This document shows, piece by piece, positions 7,829 to 16,271 of a stretch of DNA of 64,000 nt (within the stretch, counting starts at the first letter, position 1; each line of letters begins with the position of its first letter). The stretch covers positions 50,195 to 114,194 of the forward strand of contig NZ_RIBS01000009.1 of NCBI RefSeq assembly GCF_003719825.1. The letters are read 5' to 3'. Made by a program: the position numbers and the translations under genes. A model generated the notes under the pieces. It made no database searches. It was not told where the DNA came from and saw only the letters and a list, made by a program, of their open reading frames with translations. This stretch comes from Montanilutibacter psychrotolerans (GTDB taxonomy: Bacteria; Pseudomonadota; Gammaproteobacteria; Xanthomonadales; Xanthomonadaceae).

Positions 7829-7850
7829 TGATCAGTACAAGAATTGATCA
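7829..7850. promoter_or_regulatory. Paired TGATCA operator-like motif before the efflux operon
   Basis: Two copies of the palindrome TGATCA (7829-7834 and 7845-7850) are separated by 10 bases, so the whole 22-bp block is an inverted repeat. It ends 16 bases before the membrane-fusion gene start. The spacing suits a dimeric repressor, and RND operons of this kind are often TetR-controlled, but no regulator gene is adjacent. Function is inferred from position. Confidence 0.4.
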
Positions 7851-7866
7851 TCACGAGGTTTCACGC

Positions 7867-9039
7867 ATGCGCCGCACCCTTTTGGTCACGGCTTTGATGA
7901 TGGCTGTCGCGTGCGGCGTGACGGCTTGCGGTGGTGGCGAGGCAGGTCCCGGCGGAGCCGCGGCTGGCGGCCCGCCCGGTGGCGAAATGAAGTTGCCGGT
8001 GGAAGTCATCACCGTCCAGCCCCAGGCGCTATCCGCCGGTCTGCAGACGGTCGGCAGCCTGCGCGCCGACGAATCGGTGGTGGTGCGCCCGGAAGTTGCC
8101 GGCCGCATCAGCCGCATTCACTTCAGCGAAGGCGGCCACATTTCGGCCGGGCAACCGCTGTTCTCGCTCGATGGCAGCATCGCCCAGGCCAGCCTCAACG
8201 AGGCCATGGCCAACCTGGCCAACACCCGGGCCGCCGCCGCGCGTGCCGGACAACTGGTCGGCGACAAGCTGATCGCGCGCTCGGACTACGACAAGGCGCG
8301 CGCCGCGCTGGGTGTTGACGAAGCCCGCGTTGCCTCGGCCCGGACCGCACTGGGCAAGATGACCCTGGTGGCGCCGTTCGCGGGCCAGCTCGGGTTGCGC
8401 AGCGTCAGCGTCGGCGAGTTTGTCAGCGTCGGCCAGGACCTGGTGACGCTGGTGCGCCTTGACCCGATCGAAGTCGACTTCAGCGTGCCCGAGACGGTGC
8501 TCGCGCAATTGCGCAGCGGCCAAAAGGTCAAGCTCACGGTCGACGCGTTTCCCGGCGACACCTTCGGTGGCGACGTGGTTGCGATCGATCCGGTGATCGA
8601 CTCCAACACCCGCAGCGCCAAGCTGCGCGCCAGGATCCCCAACCCCGACGGCCGCCTGCGTCCGGGCCAGTTTGCGCGCCTGCAGCTCGACACCGGCAAC
8701 GACAGCGCCGATGCCCTGCTGCTGCCCGAGCAGGCGCTGATGCAGGACGGCGACACGCGCTTCGTCTACACCGTGGTCGACGGCAAGGCCAAGAAGACGG
8801 TGGTGCGCACCGGCGTGCGCGTGCCCGGAAAGGTGCAGGTGGTCGAAGGCCTCAAGGCCGGCGACATGGTGATCACCGCCGGCCAAGGCAAGCCGATGAT
8901 GCACGACGGCATGGGCGTGATGCCGCTGCCGTCCGAAGGCGCGGCACCGGCCGCAAGCGCTGCCAAGCCCAAGCCCGAGACGCCGGCCGAGCCGGCCGCC
9001 GAGCCGGCCGCGGCCGCCGCCGAACAGCCGAAGAAATAG
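7867..9039 (+). CDS. RND efflux membrane-fusion (periplasmic adaptor) lipoprotein
   Basis: A 390-residue adaptor that links the inner-membrane RND pump to an outer-membrane channel. The signal peptide ends in the lipobox VTAC, so the mature protein is acylated. A glycine-rich linker is followed by the barrel-sandwich (lipoyl) and hairpin region (VVVRPEVAGRISRIHFSEGGHISAGQPLF), the beta-barrel domain (VAPFAGQLGLRSVSVGEFVSVGQDL) and a membrane-proximal domain. The last 40 residues are an Ala/Pro/Glu-rich tail. It is the first gene of a two-gene operon with the pump; no outer-membrane factor gene follows, so it probably uses a TolC/OprM homologue encoded elsewhere. Confidence 0.93.
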   Translation: MRRTLLVTALMMAVACGVTACGGGEAGPGGAAAGGPPGGEMKLPVEVITVQPQALSAGLQTVGSLRADESVVVRPEVAGRISRIHFSEGGHISAGQPLFSLDGSIAQASLNEAMANLANTRAAAARAGQLVGDKLIARSDYDKARAALGVDEARVASARTALGKMTLVAPFAGQLGLRSVSVGEFVSVGQDLVTLVRLDPIEVDFSVPETVLAQLRSGQKVKLTVDAFPGDTFGGDVVAIDPVIDSNTRSAKLRARIPNPDGRLRPGQFARLQLDTGNDSADALLLPEQALMQDGDTRFVYTVVDGKAKKTVVRTGVRVPGKVQVVEGLKAGDMVITAGQGKPMMHDGMGVMPLPSEGAAPAASAAKPKPETPAEPAAEPAAAAAEQPKK

Positions 9040-9240
9040 CGTGGCGTGATCTTCTCCGTCGCGGGCTCCCACCGGGTGGCCGCAGCGTGAGGAGCAGGGG
9101 CGGTGGACCGGCGCGCGAGCGCGGCCGGTTCCCGTTTCGACAACCCATCCGTCCCGGTCGCCGTCTGCCGGGGCACACCTCCAGGCCCGACTGCCGCCCG
9201 GCAGCCGCGGCCTGCAGGAACCACGAGAACCGAGGCCCCC

Positions 9241-12200
9241 ATGGTCCTGTCCGACATCTCCATCCGCCGTCCGGTATTCGCCATGGTGATCAACCTGGTG
9301 GTGCTGCTGGTCGGCGTCATTGCCTACGACCGCCTCGCGGTCCGGCAGATCCCGAACGTCGACACCCCGGTCGTCACCGTCAACACCAGCTATCCCGGTG
9401 CGAGCGCGCAGGTGATCGAGTCGCAGGTGACGCAGCCGATCGAGGATGCGTTGTCGGGCGTGGAAGGCGTCGAGTTCATGCAGTCGGTGAGCCGCGAACA
9501 GTCCAGTCAGGTCACGATCCGCTTCCGCCTCGACCGCGATCCCGACGGCGCGGCCAGCGACGTGCGCGACCGTGTCGCGCAGGCGCGCGAAGTGCTGCCT
9601 GACGAAGTCGACGAGCCGATCATCCAGAAGCAGGAAGCCGACCAGCAGCCGATCATCTACCTGGCGTTCTCGTCCGATCGCCACTCGCAGGTCGAGATCG
9701 CCGACTACGCCGAACGCCTGGTCAAGGACCGCATCCAGACCATCCCCGGCGTCGCGCAGGCGCAGGTGTTCGCCAGCACGTTCGCCATGCGCGTGTGGCT
9801 GCAGCCGCAGCGCCTGGCCGGTTTCGGCCTGACCCCGGCCGATGTCGAGCGTGCGCTGCGCGCGCAGAACGTCGAGATTCCCGCCGGCCGTGTCGAGGGC
9901 AGCGCGCGCGAGTTCACCGTGCTGTCAGAAACCGACCTCAAGACGCCCGAACAGTTCGGCGAGATCATCCTGGGCAACGTCGACGGCTACCTCGTGCGCC
10001 TGAAGGACGTCGCACGGGTCGAGCTGGGCGCCCAGGAACAGCGCTTCCGCGCTCGCTACAACGGCGTCAACGCGGTGCCGCTGGCGATCATCAAGCAGGC
10101 CGTTGCCAACCCGTTGGACATCTCCGCGTCGCTCAAGACGATGCTGCCGGAGATCCAGCGCACGCTGCCGCAAGGCATGAAGATCGAGATCGCGTTCGAC
10201 ACCACGATCTTCATCGAGAAGTCGATCGACGAGGTCTACACCACCGTCGCCGAGGCGGTGGTGCTGGTGATCATCGTGATCTTCCTGTTCCTGCGCAGCT
10301 GGCGCGCCACGCTGATCCCGCTGGTGACCATCCCGGTGTCGCTGATCGGCGCCTTCGGCCTGATGTACGCGTTCGGCTTCACCATCAACACCCTGACCCT
10401 GCTGGCGATGGTGCTGGCGATCGGCCTGGTGGTCGACGACGCGATCGTGATGCTGGAGAACATCTACCGGCACATCGAAGAAGGCATGCCGCCGTTCCAG
10501 GCGGCGTTGAAGGGCAGCAAGGAGATTGGTTTCGCGATCGTCGCGATGACGCTCACGCTGGCGGCGGTGTACGTGCCGCTGGCGTTCTCCACCGGACGCA
10601 CCGGCAAGCTGTTCGTCGAGTTCGCGTTGACCCTGGCCGGCGCGGTGCTGGTCTCGGGTTTCACCGCGTTGACGCTGTCGCCAATGATGTCGTCCAAGCT
10701 GCTGCGCCACGAGACCAAGCACGGCCGCTTCTACCAAGCCGGCGAGAAGGTGCTGGGCTGGATCGACCGCAGCTACCGCAGCGTGCTGGGCAGTGCGTTG
10801 CGCTTTCGCTGGATCGTGGTGGGTGCGGCGGCGGTGATCTTCATCGGCGCGTACCTGACCTTCAGCGCGTTGCCCAAGGAGCTTGCGCCTGAAGAGGACC
10901 AGGGCTTCATCATCGGCTTCGGCATGGCGCCTGAGGGCTCCACGCCCGAGTACACGGACAAGTACGCCAAGCAGATGGAGAGCATGTTCGCGAAGATCCC
11001 GGACGTGCAGCAGTACTTCCAGATCGTCGGCTTCCCGGCGGTGACCAACACGATCGGCTTCGTGATGCTCAAGGACTGGGACGATCGTGAGGTCTCGACC
11101 GCGGACGTGTCGGGACAGCTGTTCCCGCAGTTCATGGGCATCCCCGGCGTCATGGCGTTCCCGACGCTGCCGCCACCGCTGGGCCAGGACGGCTTCGGCC
11201 AGCCGGTCAGCTTTGTCGTGCAAAGCACCGGCACCTGGGAAGACCTGGGCGAGACCGTGCAGAAGCTGATGGCCAAGATGGCCGAGAACCCCAGGCTCAC
11301 CAACCCCGACAGCGATCTCAAGCTCGACAAGCCGCAACTCAAGGTGGCGCTGGACCGCGACAAGGTGGCCGCGGTGGGCAGCACGGTGGACACGGTGGGC
11401 CACACGCTGGAAACGCTGCTGGGTGGCCGCAACGTCACGCGCTTCAAGAAGGGGTCCGAGCAGTACGACGTGATCGTGCAGGTCGAGGACGCCGACCGGC
11501 GCACGCCGGGCGACCTGAGCAACATCTTCGTGCGCGGCGGCGATGGCCAGATGGTGCAGCTGTCGAACCTGGTCAGCGTCGAGGAGACCGTCGCGGCGAA
11601 GGAGCTCAACCACTTCAACAAGCTGCGTGCGGCGACCGTCAGCGCCGGCCTGGCGCCGGGTTACTCGCAGGGCGAGGCGCTGGAGTGGATGGAGGCTGCG
11701 TTGCGTGAGGTGGCCCCGACCGCGCAGTACGACCTGTCCGGGCAGAGCCGCGAATTCCGGGAATCGTCGAGCGACTTCACGATGATCCTCGCCCTGGCGG
11801 TGGTGTTCATCTTCCTGGTGCTGGCGGCGCAGTTCGAAAGCTGGGTCGATCCGCTGGTGATCCTGCTGGCGGTGCCGTTGGCGATGTTCGGTGCGTTCCT
11901 TGCGCTCAAACTCACCGGCGGCAGCTGGAACATCTACTCGCAGATCGGCATCGTCACGCTGGTCGGCCTGATCGCCAAGCACGGCATTCTCATCGTCGAG
12001 TTCTCCAATCAGTTGCAAGAGCAGGGCAAGAGCAAGTTCAACGCGGTGATCGATGCCGCTGCGCTGCGCCTGCGCCCGATCCTGATGACCACCGGCGCGA
12101 TGGTGCTGGGTTCGCTGCCGCTGGCCATCGCCAGCGGTGCCGGCGCCGAAGCGCGCAACCAGATCGGCTGGGTGATCGTGGGCGGCATGGCGATCGGCAC

Positions 12201-12306
12201 GTTGTTCACGCTGTTCGTGGTGCCCGTGGTGTACCTGCTGATCGGTCGCGACCACCAGAAGGCGGCTGCCGCGCAGGCGAGCCTCGAGGCTGCGCCCGCG
12301 CACTGA
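9241..12306 (+). CDS. RND multidrug efflux transporter, inner-membrane pump
   Basis: A 1021-residue proton-driven RND pump of the HAE-1 family with 12 expected transmembrane segments. Start MVLSDISIRRPVFAMVINLVVLLVGV is the family N-terminus. The TM4 proton-relay aspartates are in GLVVDDAIVMLENIYRHIEEG, and the second half carries the matching SQIGIVTLVGLIAKHGILIVEFSN. Porter domains contain the paired PxxPP-type loops. The ATG at 9241 is chosen because residues upstream are Pro/Arg-rich and not conserved. It lies 200 bases after the adaptor gene with no terminator between, so co-transcription is likely. Substrates cannot be read from the sequence. Confidence 0.94.
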   Translation: MVLSDISIRRPVFAMVINLVVLLVGVIAYDRLAVRQIPNVDTPVVTVNTSYPGASAQVIESQVTQPIEDALSGVEGVEFMQSVSREQSSQVTIRFRLDRDPDGAASDVRDRVAQAREVLPDEVDEPIIQKQEADQQPIIYLAFSSDRHSQVEIADYAERLVKDRIQTIPGVAQAQVFASTFAMRVWLQPQRLAGFGLTPADVERALRAQNVEIPAGRVEGSAREFTVLSETDLKTPEQFGEIILGNVDGYLVRLKDVARVELGAQEQRFRARYNGVNAVPLAIIKQAVANPLDISASLKTMLPEIQRTLPQGMKIEIAFDTTIFIEKSIDEVYTTVAEAVVLVIIVIFLFLRSWRATLIPLVTIPVSLIGAFGLMYAFGFTINTLTLLAMVLAIGLVVDDAIVMLENIYRHIEEGMPPFQAALKGSKEIGFAIVAMTLTLAAVYVPLAFSTGRTGKLFVEFALTLAGAVLVSGFTALTLSPMMSSKLLRHETKHGRFYQAGEKVLGWIDRSYRSVLGSALRFRWIVVGAAAVIFIGAYLTFSALPKELAPEEDQGFIIGFGMAPEGSTPEYTDKYAKQMESMFAKIPDVQQYFQIVGFPAVTNTIGFVMLKDWDDREVSTADVSGQLFPQFMGIPGVMAFPTLPPPLGQDGFGQPVSFVVQSTGTWEDLGETVQKLMAKMAENPRLTNPDSDLKLDKPQLKVALDRDKVAAVGSTVDTVGHTLETLLGGRNVTRFKKGSEQYDVIVQVEDADRRTPGDLSNIFVRGGDGQMVQLSNLVSVEETVAAKELNHFNKLRAATVSAGLAPGYSQGEALEWMEAALREVAPTAQYDLSGQSREFRESSSDFTMILALAVVFIFLVLAAQFESWVDPLVILLAVPLAMFGAFLALKLTGGSWNIYSQIGIVTLVGLIAKHGILIVEFSNQLQEQGKSKFNAVIDAAALRLRPILMTTGAMVLGSLPLAIASGAGAEARNQIGWVIVGGMAIGTLFTLFVVPVVYLLIGRDHQKAAAAQASLEAAPAH

Positions 12307-12327
12307 GTGGCGCGAGCGGCGGTGTCA

Positions 12328-12362
12328 CGACAAGGGCTGCCACTGGCAGCCCTTGTCGTTTT
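12328..12362 (+). terminator. Rho-independent terminator of the RND operon
   Basis: A perfect 14-bp stem CGACAAGGGCTGCC (12328-12341) and its complement (12345-12358) with a 3-base loop, followed by TTTTC. It lies 22 bases after the pump stop codon. Confidence 0.9.
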
Positions 12363-12539
12363 CGGGGGGCGCGAGCGCGACGCGTCGTAGTCGGGGCAGA
12401 GTTCGCGCCCATGTGGTGCACTGGCGGCGGAATGCGGGCCCGGTGCCGCGCGGGCCCGTGGGCATTGCGATCGTGTTCGCGTACAGGCGCCGGCAAGGTC
12501 TCCCCGTCCCGACGGAGACCAAAGGCGGCATCGCAGGCA

Positions 12540-12570
12540 ACAAAAAACCCGGCAGTCGCCTGCCGGGTTC
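12540..12570 (-). terminator. Rho-independent terminator of the phasin gene
   Basis: On the minus strand a 10-bp stem (AACCCGGCAG, 12546-12555, pairing with 12560-12569) is followed by a run of six T residues (complement of 12542-12547). It lies about 30 bases after the phasin stop. Confidence 0.88.
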
Positions 12571-12600
12571 TGTCTTGCGTCGCTGGGCGACGGCGAGTGC

Positions 12601-13017
12601 TTACTTCACCGCGCCGGCCGAAGCGGCAACCTTGCTCGCGGCCTTGGCGGCCGTTTCGACGTTCGCCTGGGTGGTCTTGGCGGCCGCTTCGAACTGGTTC
12701 TTGGCGATCTCGCCAATGGCCTGGTTGGTCTTGGTGGAGCGACCGATCACTTCCTGGCCGGTGCTGACGGCACGCTCGAGGTTCTCGCGGGCCAGCTGCA
12801 CGCCCTTCGGCCACAGGGTCTTGAGGCCGTCGATGTCACGCGCTTCGGTGGCTTCGCCGAAGAAGGCAAACGTGGCAGTCGCGCGCTCTTCCAGGGCGGC
12901 CAGCTGCAGGCCGAACACGGCCTCGGCGTTTTCCAGCGCGATGCGGTTGATCTGGGCTGCCGTGTCCGCGAACTGGCGCGTGGCGGCGACGAACTGTTCG
13001 TTGAACTGCTGGTACAT
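12601..13017 (-). CDS. Phasin family protein
   Basis: A 138-residue, almost entirely alpha-helical Phasin_2 protein that coats polyhydroxyalkanoate granules or acts as a granule-associated chaperone. It starts MYQQFNEQFVAATRQFADTAAQINRIALENAEAVFGLQLAALE, the usual phasin N-terminal helix. The alanine/lysine-rich C-terminus (KAASKVAASAGAVK) is the usual flexible tail. The ATG at 13017 is chosen since residues upstream are not phasin-like. A TGCN3GCA palindrome 66 bases upstream fits control by PhaR. No PHA synthase gene is in the window, so granule binding is inferred. Confidence 0.9.
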   Translation of the reverse strand: MYQQFNEQFVAATRQFADTAAQINRIALENAEAVFGLQLAALEERATATFAFFGEATEARDIDGLKTLWPKGVQLARENLERAVSTGQEVIGRSTKTNQAIGEIAKNQFEAAAKTTQANVETAAKAASKVAASAGAVK

Positions 13018-13082
13018 GGCAGGCTCCTGAGGCATCACATCGGCGGAATTGCCGGTTTGTGCGGTGCAGCATAGGCGTCGAA

Positions 13083-13099
13083 TTGTTGCAATGCAACAA
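13083..13099. promoter_or_regulatory. PhaR-type operator upstream of phasin
   Basis: A perfect 17-bp palindrome, TTGTTGCAATGCAACAA, contains TGC-N3-GCA, the core recognised by PhaR repressors at phasin promoters in other proteobacteria. It lies 66 bases before the phasin start, in a promoter position. PhaR binds PHA and releases such sites, so the element would couple phasin output to polymer. Assignment is by motif and position. Confidence 0.6.
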
Positions 13100-13273
13100 C
13101 AGGCGGATGACAGCACCTTCCGATTCAGAAACCGTTCGGAAACAAAGGCTTGCGGGAGGCCCTGTTCAGGTTTGTCGACGCCGCCGTTGCGGCATCCAGC
13201 GCGCCGGGCGACCGGCCGGAACGGCTGGCCGGCAACGGGGGAGTCGCGGCCGGCGTGAGGGCGGCCCGTCGCA

Positions 13274-13627
13274 TCAGCCGCGGTATCGGCAGCCCGACGT
13301 ACAGGTCTCGTGAACCACGACTTCGCTTAGCAGCGGCAGTACAGGCTTCACCTGGTCCCAGATCCAGATCGCCAGTCGTTCGCTGGTGGGGTTCTCGAGA
13401 CCCTCGATGTCGTTGAGGTAGTGGTGATCCAGCCGGTCGTAGGTGGGCTGGAATGCCGCCTTGACGTCCGAGAAGTCCATCACCCAGCCGGTGTCGGCAC
13501 CGGGCTCGCCCGACAGGTGGATCTCGATGCGGAACGAGTGGCCATGCAGGCGCGCGCATTTGTGCCCGGGGGGCACGTTGGGAAGGCGGTGTGCCGCCTC
13601 GACGGTGAAGATCTTGAAAATGTCCAT
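13274..13627 (-). CDS. queD: 6-carboxytetrahydropterin synthase QueD
   Basis: A 117-residue PTPS-fold enzyme converting dihydroneopterin triphosphate to 6-carboxy-tetrahydropterin, the second step towards queuosine. Zinc ligands are AAH (near residue 13) and HGHS (28-31). The catalytic Cys (KCARLHGHS) has the QueD spacing. [10 protein letters not shown] and [13 protein letters not shown] carry the other active-site His and Glu, and [11 protein letters not shown] is the C-terminal substrate-contact Glu region. The ATG at 13627 is preferred as it begins the conserved [13 protein letters not shown]. No other que genes are adjacent. Confidence 0.93.
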   Translation of the reverse strand: MDIFKIFTVEAAHRLPNVPPGHKCARLHGHSFRIEIHLSGEPGADTGWVMDFSDVKAAFQPTYDRLDHHYLNDIEGLENPTSERLAIWIWDQVKPVLPLLSEVVVHETCTSGCRYRG

Positions 13628-13823
13628 GCCGTCATTGTGCGACAAGCCGGAGCATGCGCGGGAATGCGCTGGGCAGGACGGGCGTTCGACGGACGAAAGG
13701 CAACCGACCGCGGGTCGGCGGGCGTGGCGAAGCAGGCAGGAACCGGTCCGGATGCGCGCGGCGCGGCGACGGCCCGAGGGCGTCGCAAGTCACGGAAAAC
13801 CAAGGAAACAGATCGCCGAAGAG

Positions 13824-13900
13824 TGGTGGCTATGGGTGGACTCGAACCACCGACCCCAGCATTATGAGTGCTGTGCTCTAACCGGCTGAGCTACATAGCC
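13824..13900 (-). tRNA. tRNA-Met (CAU), elongator type
   Basis: A 77-nt cloverleaf on the minus strand including the encoded 3' CCA. Acceptor arms GGCTATG and CATAGCC pair; the D arm is GCTC..GAGC. The anticodon stem CAGCA/TGCTG encloses the loop CTCATAA, giving anticodon CAT, and the T arm is GGTGG TTCGAGT CCACC. The body resembles the elongator methionine tRNA rather than the initiator (paired first base) or the tRNA-Ile2. Confidence 0.95.
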
Positions 13901-14050
13901 GGCGATCTTGAATTCCGCCCCAGTCGTGGCGGGCCGCAGATTCTCCATTCGCGGCCGCGGCTTGTCAATCGCGAAAGTGGCCGTTGTAACGGGTTGTCGT
14001 GGTTGCAGGCGCGTGGCAGAGTCGGAGCCAGTGAATTTGGAGTCCGCATC

Positions 14051-14653
14051 GTGATCGATCCGGACGGCTACCGGCCCAATGTCGGCATCGTGTTGATGCA
14101 CCCGGATGGGCGCCTGTTCTGGGCGCGCCGCGTGCATCGCGACGGGTGGCAGTTCCCGCAGGGCGGGATGAACACCGACGAGACACCGATCGAGGCGATG
14201 TACCGCGAGCTGCGCGAGGAAACCGGGCTGCTGCCTGAGCACGTCGAAGTCCTTGGCGCGACCCCGGGCTGGTTGCGTTATCGGCTGCCCCAGCGCGCCA
14301 TCCGCCGCAACGACCGATTGGTCTGCATCGGCCAGAAGCAGGTGTGGTTCCTGCTGCGCCTGACCGGGCAGGAATCCGACCTGCGCCTGGACACCACCGA
14401 CAAGCCCGAGTTCGACCATTGGCGCTGGGTGGATTTCTGGTACCCGCTCGAGCATGTGGTGATCTTCAAGCGAGGGGTCTACAGCAGCGCATTGCGTCAC
14501 CTGGCGCCCTTCGCCCGGCACGTCGCCGGTGCGCTGGCGGTGCCGGCGCCGGGCCCGGACCCTCGGCAGCAGGGCAGCTGGAGCCGGCCGCGTGCGCGTC
14601 CCCGGCCGACCGGGCAGCCGGTCCGTGGCGGCAGTGACACCCCGACGAATTGA
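14051..14653 (+). CDS. rppH: RNA pyrophosphohydrolase RppH
   Basis: A 200-residue Nudix hydrolase that removes pyrophosphate from 5'-triphosphate mRNA ends and so starts RNase E-dependent decay. The Nudix box [23 protein letters not shown] is complete, with catalytic glutamates in REETG. The N-terminal [15 protein letters not shown] and WQFPQGG are diagnostic of RppH. The start is a GTG at 14051 because the conserved N-terminus begins there. The C-terminal 40 residues are an Arg/Pro/Gly-rich, poorly conserved tail typical of xanthomonad RppH. It is divergent from the tRNA-Met gene. Confidence 0.94.
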   Translation: MIDPDGYRPNVGIVLMHPDGRLFWARRVHRDGWQFPQGGMNTDETPIEAMYRELREETGLLPEHVEVLGATPGWLRYRLPQRAIRRNDRLVCIGQKQVWFLLRLTGQESDLRLDTTDKPEFDHWRWVDFWYPLEHVVIFKRGVYSSALRHLAPFARHVAGALAVPAPGPDPRQQGSWSRPRARPRPTGQPVRGGSDTPTN

Positions 14654-14667
14654 CAATCATTCGCATT
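14648..14667. promoter_or_regulatory. Fur-box-like site overlapping a -35 element
   Basis: AATTGACAATCATTCGCATT resembles the repeated NAT(A/T)AT hexamers of Fur boxes and contains a consensus -35 TTGACA (14650-14655). It lies about 55 bases upstream of the bacterioferritin-associated ferredoxin gene. bfd is a classic Fur target, so iron repression of bfd, with possible read-through to bfr, is likely. Assignment is by motif and context. Confidence 0.6.
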
Positions 14668-14719
14668 CGTGGCGAAATTGCCCTGCGGCCGACCGGGCCG
14701 CACGACAAGCGGGTCCGCC

Positions 14720-14923
14720 GTGTACGTATGCATCTGCAATGGGGTTACCGACCATGACATCCGCCAGGCGGCGGAGGCAGGCTGTCGCAGCGTGCCCGAG
14801 CTGACCATGCGCACCGGCGCCGGCGCCAATTGCGGCAGCTGCCTGGACCTGGCTTCCAGCCTGCTCGAGGAAGCCCGCGTGCGTCGCGAGCTGCCTCTGC
14901 CGATGTTGCAGCAAGCGGCCTGA
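14720..14923 (+). CDS. bfd: Bacterioferritin-associated ferredoxin Bfd
   Basis: A 67-residue [2Fe-2S] protein that docks on bacterioferritin and supplies electrons to release stored iron. The cluster cysteines are in VCICN (Cys4 and Cys6) and GANCGSC (Cys38 and Cys41), the Bfd_Fer2 pattern CxC-x31-CxxC. The GTG start at 14720 places Cys at the normal position 4. The gene is followed 132 bases later by bfr and preceded by a Fur-like site, matching the iron-release function. Confidence 0.93.
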   Translation: MYVCICNGVTDHDIRQAAEAGCRSVPELTMRTGAGANCGSCLDLASSLLEEARVRRELPLPMLQQAA

Positions 14924-15055
14924 TCCGCCCCCGGTAGCCGCGCCAGGCCTGGCGCGCAGCGGTTCGCCCCGCCTCGCAAATGCACTCGATTCGCGTTCCG
15001 CCAGCGCGCGCGCGAAAGGACTAGAGTGCCGCCATTGCAGAGGTGGAGCACGGCC

Positions 15056-15526
15056 ATGAAAGGCGACCCGAAAGTCATCGAATTCCTCAACAAGGCGCTC
15101 TACAACGAGCTGATCGCCATCAACCAGTACTTCCTGCACGCCAAGATGCTGAAGAACTGGGGCCTGAAGGAACTTGCCGAACACGAGTACCACGAGTCCA
15201 TCGACGAGATGAAGCACGCCGACAAGTTGTCGGAGCGGATCCTGTTCCTCGATGGCCTGCCGAACTTCCAGGCGCTGGGCAAGCTGCGTATCGGCGAGAA
15301 CCCGCGCGAGTTGCTGGCCTGCGATCTGGCCCTGGAGCTCGAGGCGCTGCCCGTGCTGCGCGAGGCGATCGCGCATTGCGAGAGCGTGGGCGATTTCACC
15401 AGTCGCCAACTGTTTGCCGACATCCTCGATTCCGAGGAAGAGCACATCGACTGGATCGAGACTCAGCTAGCGCTGATCGAACGCATCGGCGAGCCGAACT
15501 ACCTGGCCACCAAGATCGAAGGCTGA
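15056..15526 (+). CDS. bfr: Bacterioferritin
   Basis: A 156-residue four-helix-bundle iron-storage subunit that assembles into a 24-mer shell. Ferroxidase ligands appear at canonical positions: Glu18 (NELIAINQY), Glu51 and His54 (DEMKH), Glu94 (ELEALPVL), Glu127 and His130 (EEEHIDW). Met52, the haem b axial ligand shared by two subunits, is present, so this is a haem-binding Bfr, not a plain ferritin. It is adjacent to bfd on the same strand. Confidence 0.96.
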   Translation: MKGDPKVIEFLNKALYNELIAINQYFLHAKMLKNWGLKELAEHEYHESIDEMKHADKLSERILFLDGLPNFQALGKLRIGENPRELLACDLALELEALPVLREAIAHCESVGDFTSRQLFADILDSEEEHIDWIETQLALIERIGEPNYLATKIEG

Positions 15527-15579
15527 GCCCTGCCGACCGTGCGATCCGCTAGGCGGACAGCACGGAGCGCGGTCACACG

Positions 15580-15608
15580 AAAACGCCACCGTGACCCGGT
15601 GGCGTTTT
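15580..15608. terminator. Bidirectional terminator between bfr and the DUF4126 gene
   Basis: The stem AAAACGCCACCG (15580-15591) pairs perfectly with CGGTGGCGTTTT (15597-15608) around a 5-base loop. It lies between convergent genes and gives a T-run on either strand. Confidence 0.88.
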
Positions 15609-15622
15609 GCGTTGTGTGGACG

Positions 15623-16204
15623 TCAGCCCGTCATCGGCCGGGGCGGCCTGCGGAACAGCTTGCGCCAGACCCACCACAGGGCGAGGGCCAGCAGGATGCT
15701 GACCAGCAACGCGATCGAGAACACCAGCCACGGATAGGCGAACACCAGCGCAAGCCCACCGACCACCGCGACATCCTCGGTGACCGAGGCGGTCCAGTTG
15801 CTGACCGGTTCGGGGGAGGTGTTCAGCAGTGCGCGCGAGCCGGACTTCAACAGGTGGCTGCCCAGCGCCACGCCGGCGCCGGTGGCCAGCGCCCCGGCCC
15901 CGAGTTCGCCATCGGGTGACAGCGTCGCCGCGGCCAGGAAGGCGCCGACCGGCACCCGCAGCAAGGTGTGCAGCAGGTCCCAGCCCGAGTCGACGCCGGG
16001 AATCTTGTCGGCAAAGAACTCCGCCGCCGCGAGCGCTCCCGACACCCCGAGCACCCAGGGGGACTGGGTGGCCTCCAACGCCTGGGGCAGGTCCAGCCAG
16101 CCCAGGGCGCCGGCCACGCCGACCCCGAATACCGTGAGATAGACCCGGATGCCGGCCAACCACGCCAGCACCACGCCAATTGCGAACAGGTGCGCATCGG
16201 TCAT
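15623..16204 (-). CDS. DUF4126 membrane protein
   Basis: A 193-residue inner-membrane protein of the DUF4126 family, function unknown. Hydrophobic segments are seen at about 5-35, 50-62, 85-115 and 145-178. The conserved Gly/Ala-rich middle (GVSGALAAAEFFADKIPGVDSGWDLLHTLLRVPVGAFLAA) with its Glu, Asp and Lys-Ile-Pro motif is the family signature. The C-terminus is a short basic tail (RKLFRRPPRP). It is monocistronic and convergent with bfr. A transport or channel role is possible but unsupported. Confidence 0.8.
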   Translation of the reverse strand: MTDAHLFAIGVVLAWLAGIRVYLTVFGVGVAGALGWLDLPQALEATQSPWVLGVSGALAAAEFFADKIPGVDSGWDLLHTLLRVPVGAFLAAATLSPDGELGAGALATGAGVALGSHLLKSGSRALLNTSPEPVSNWTASVTEDVAVVGGLALVFAYPWLVFSIALLVSILLALALWWVWRKLFRRPPRPMTG

Positions 16205-16271
16205 CGCCGCAGCCTCGCTAAACTATGCGACCGAGTATAGGGACATCCCGCCCCCCAGGGATCGCACCTTG

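Noticed and set aside
9925..12303. A 792-codon open frame opposite the RND pump
   Set aside because: High GC leaves the antisense frame open; it is His/Arg/Gln-rich with no motif, and the + strand encodes a complete pump.
13824..13900. tRNA-Met as an attachment site for an island
   Set aside because: No duplicated tRNA 3' end nearby and the flanks are housekeeping genes (queD, rppH).
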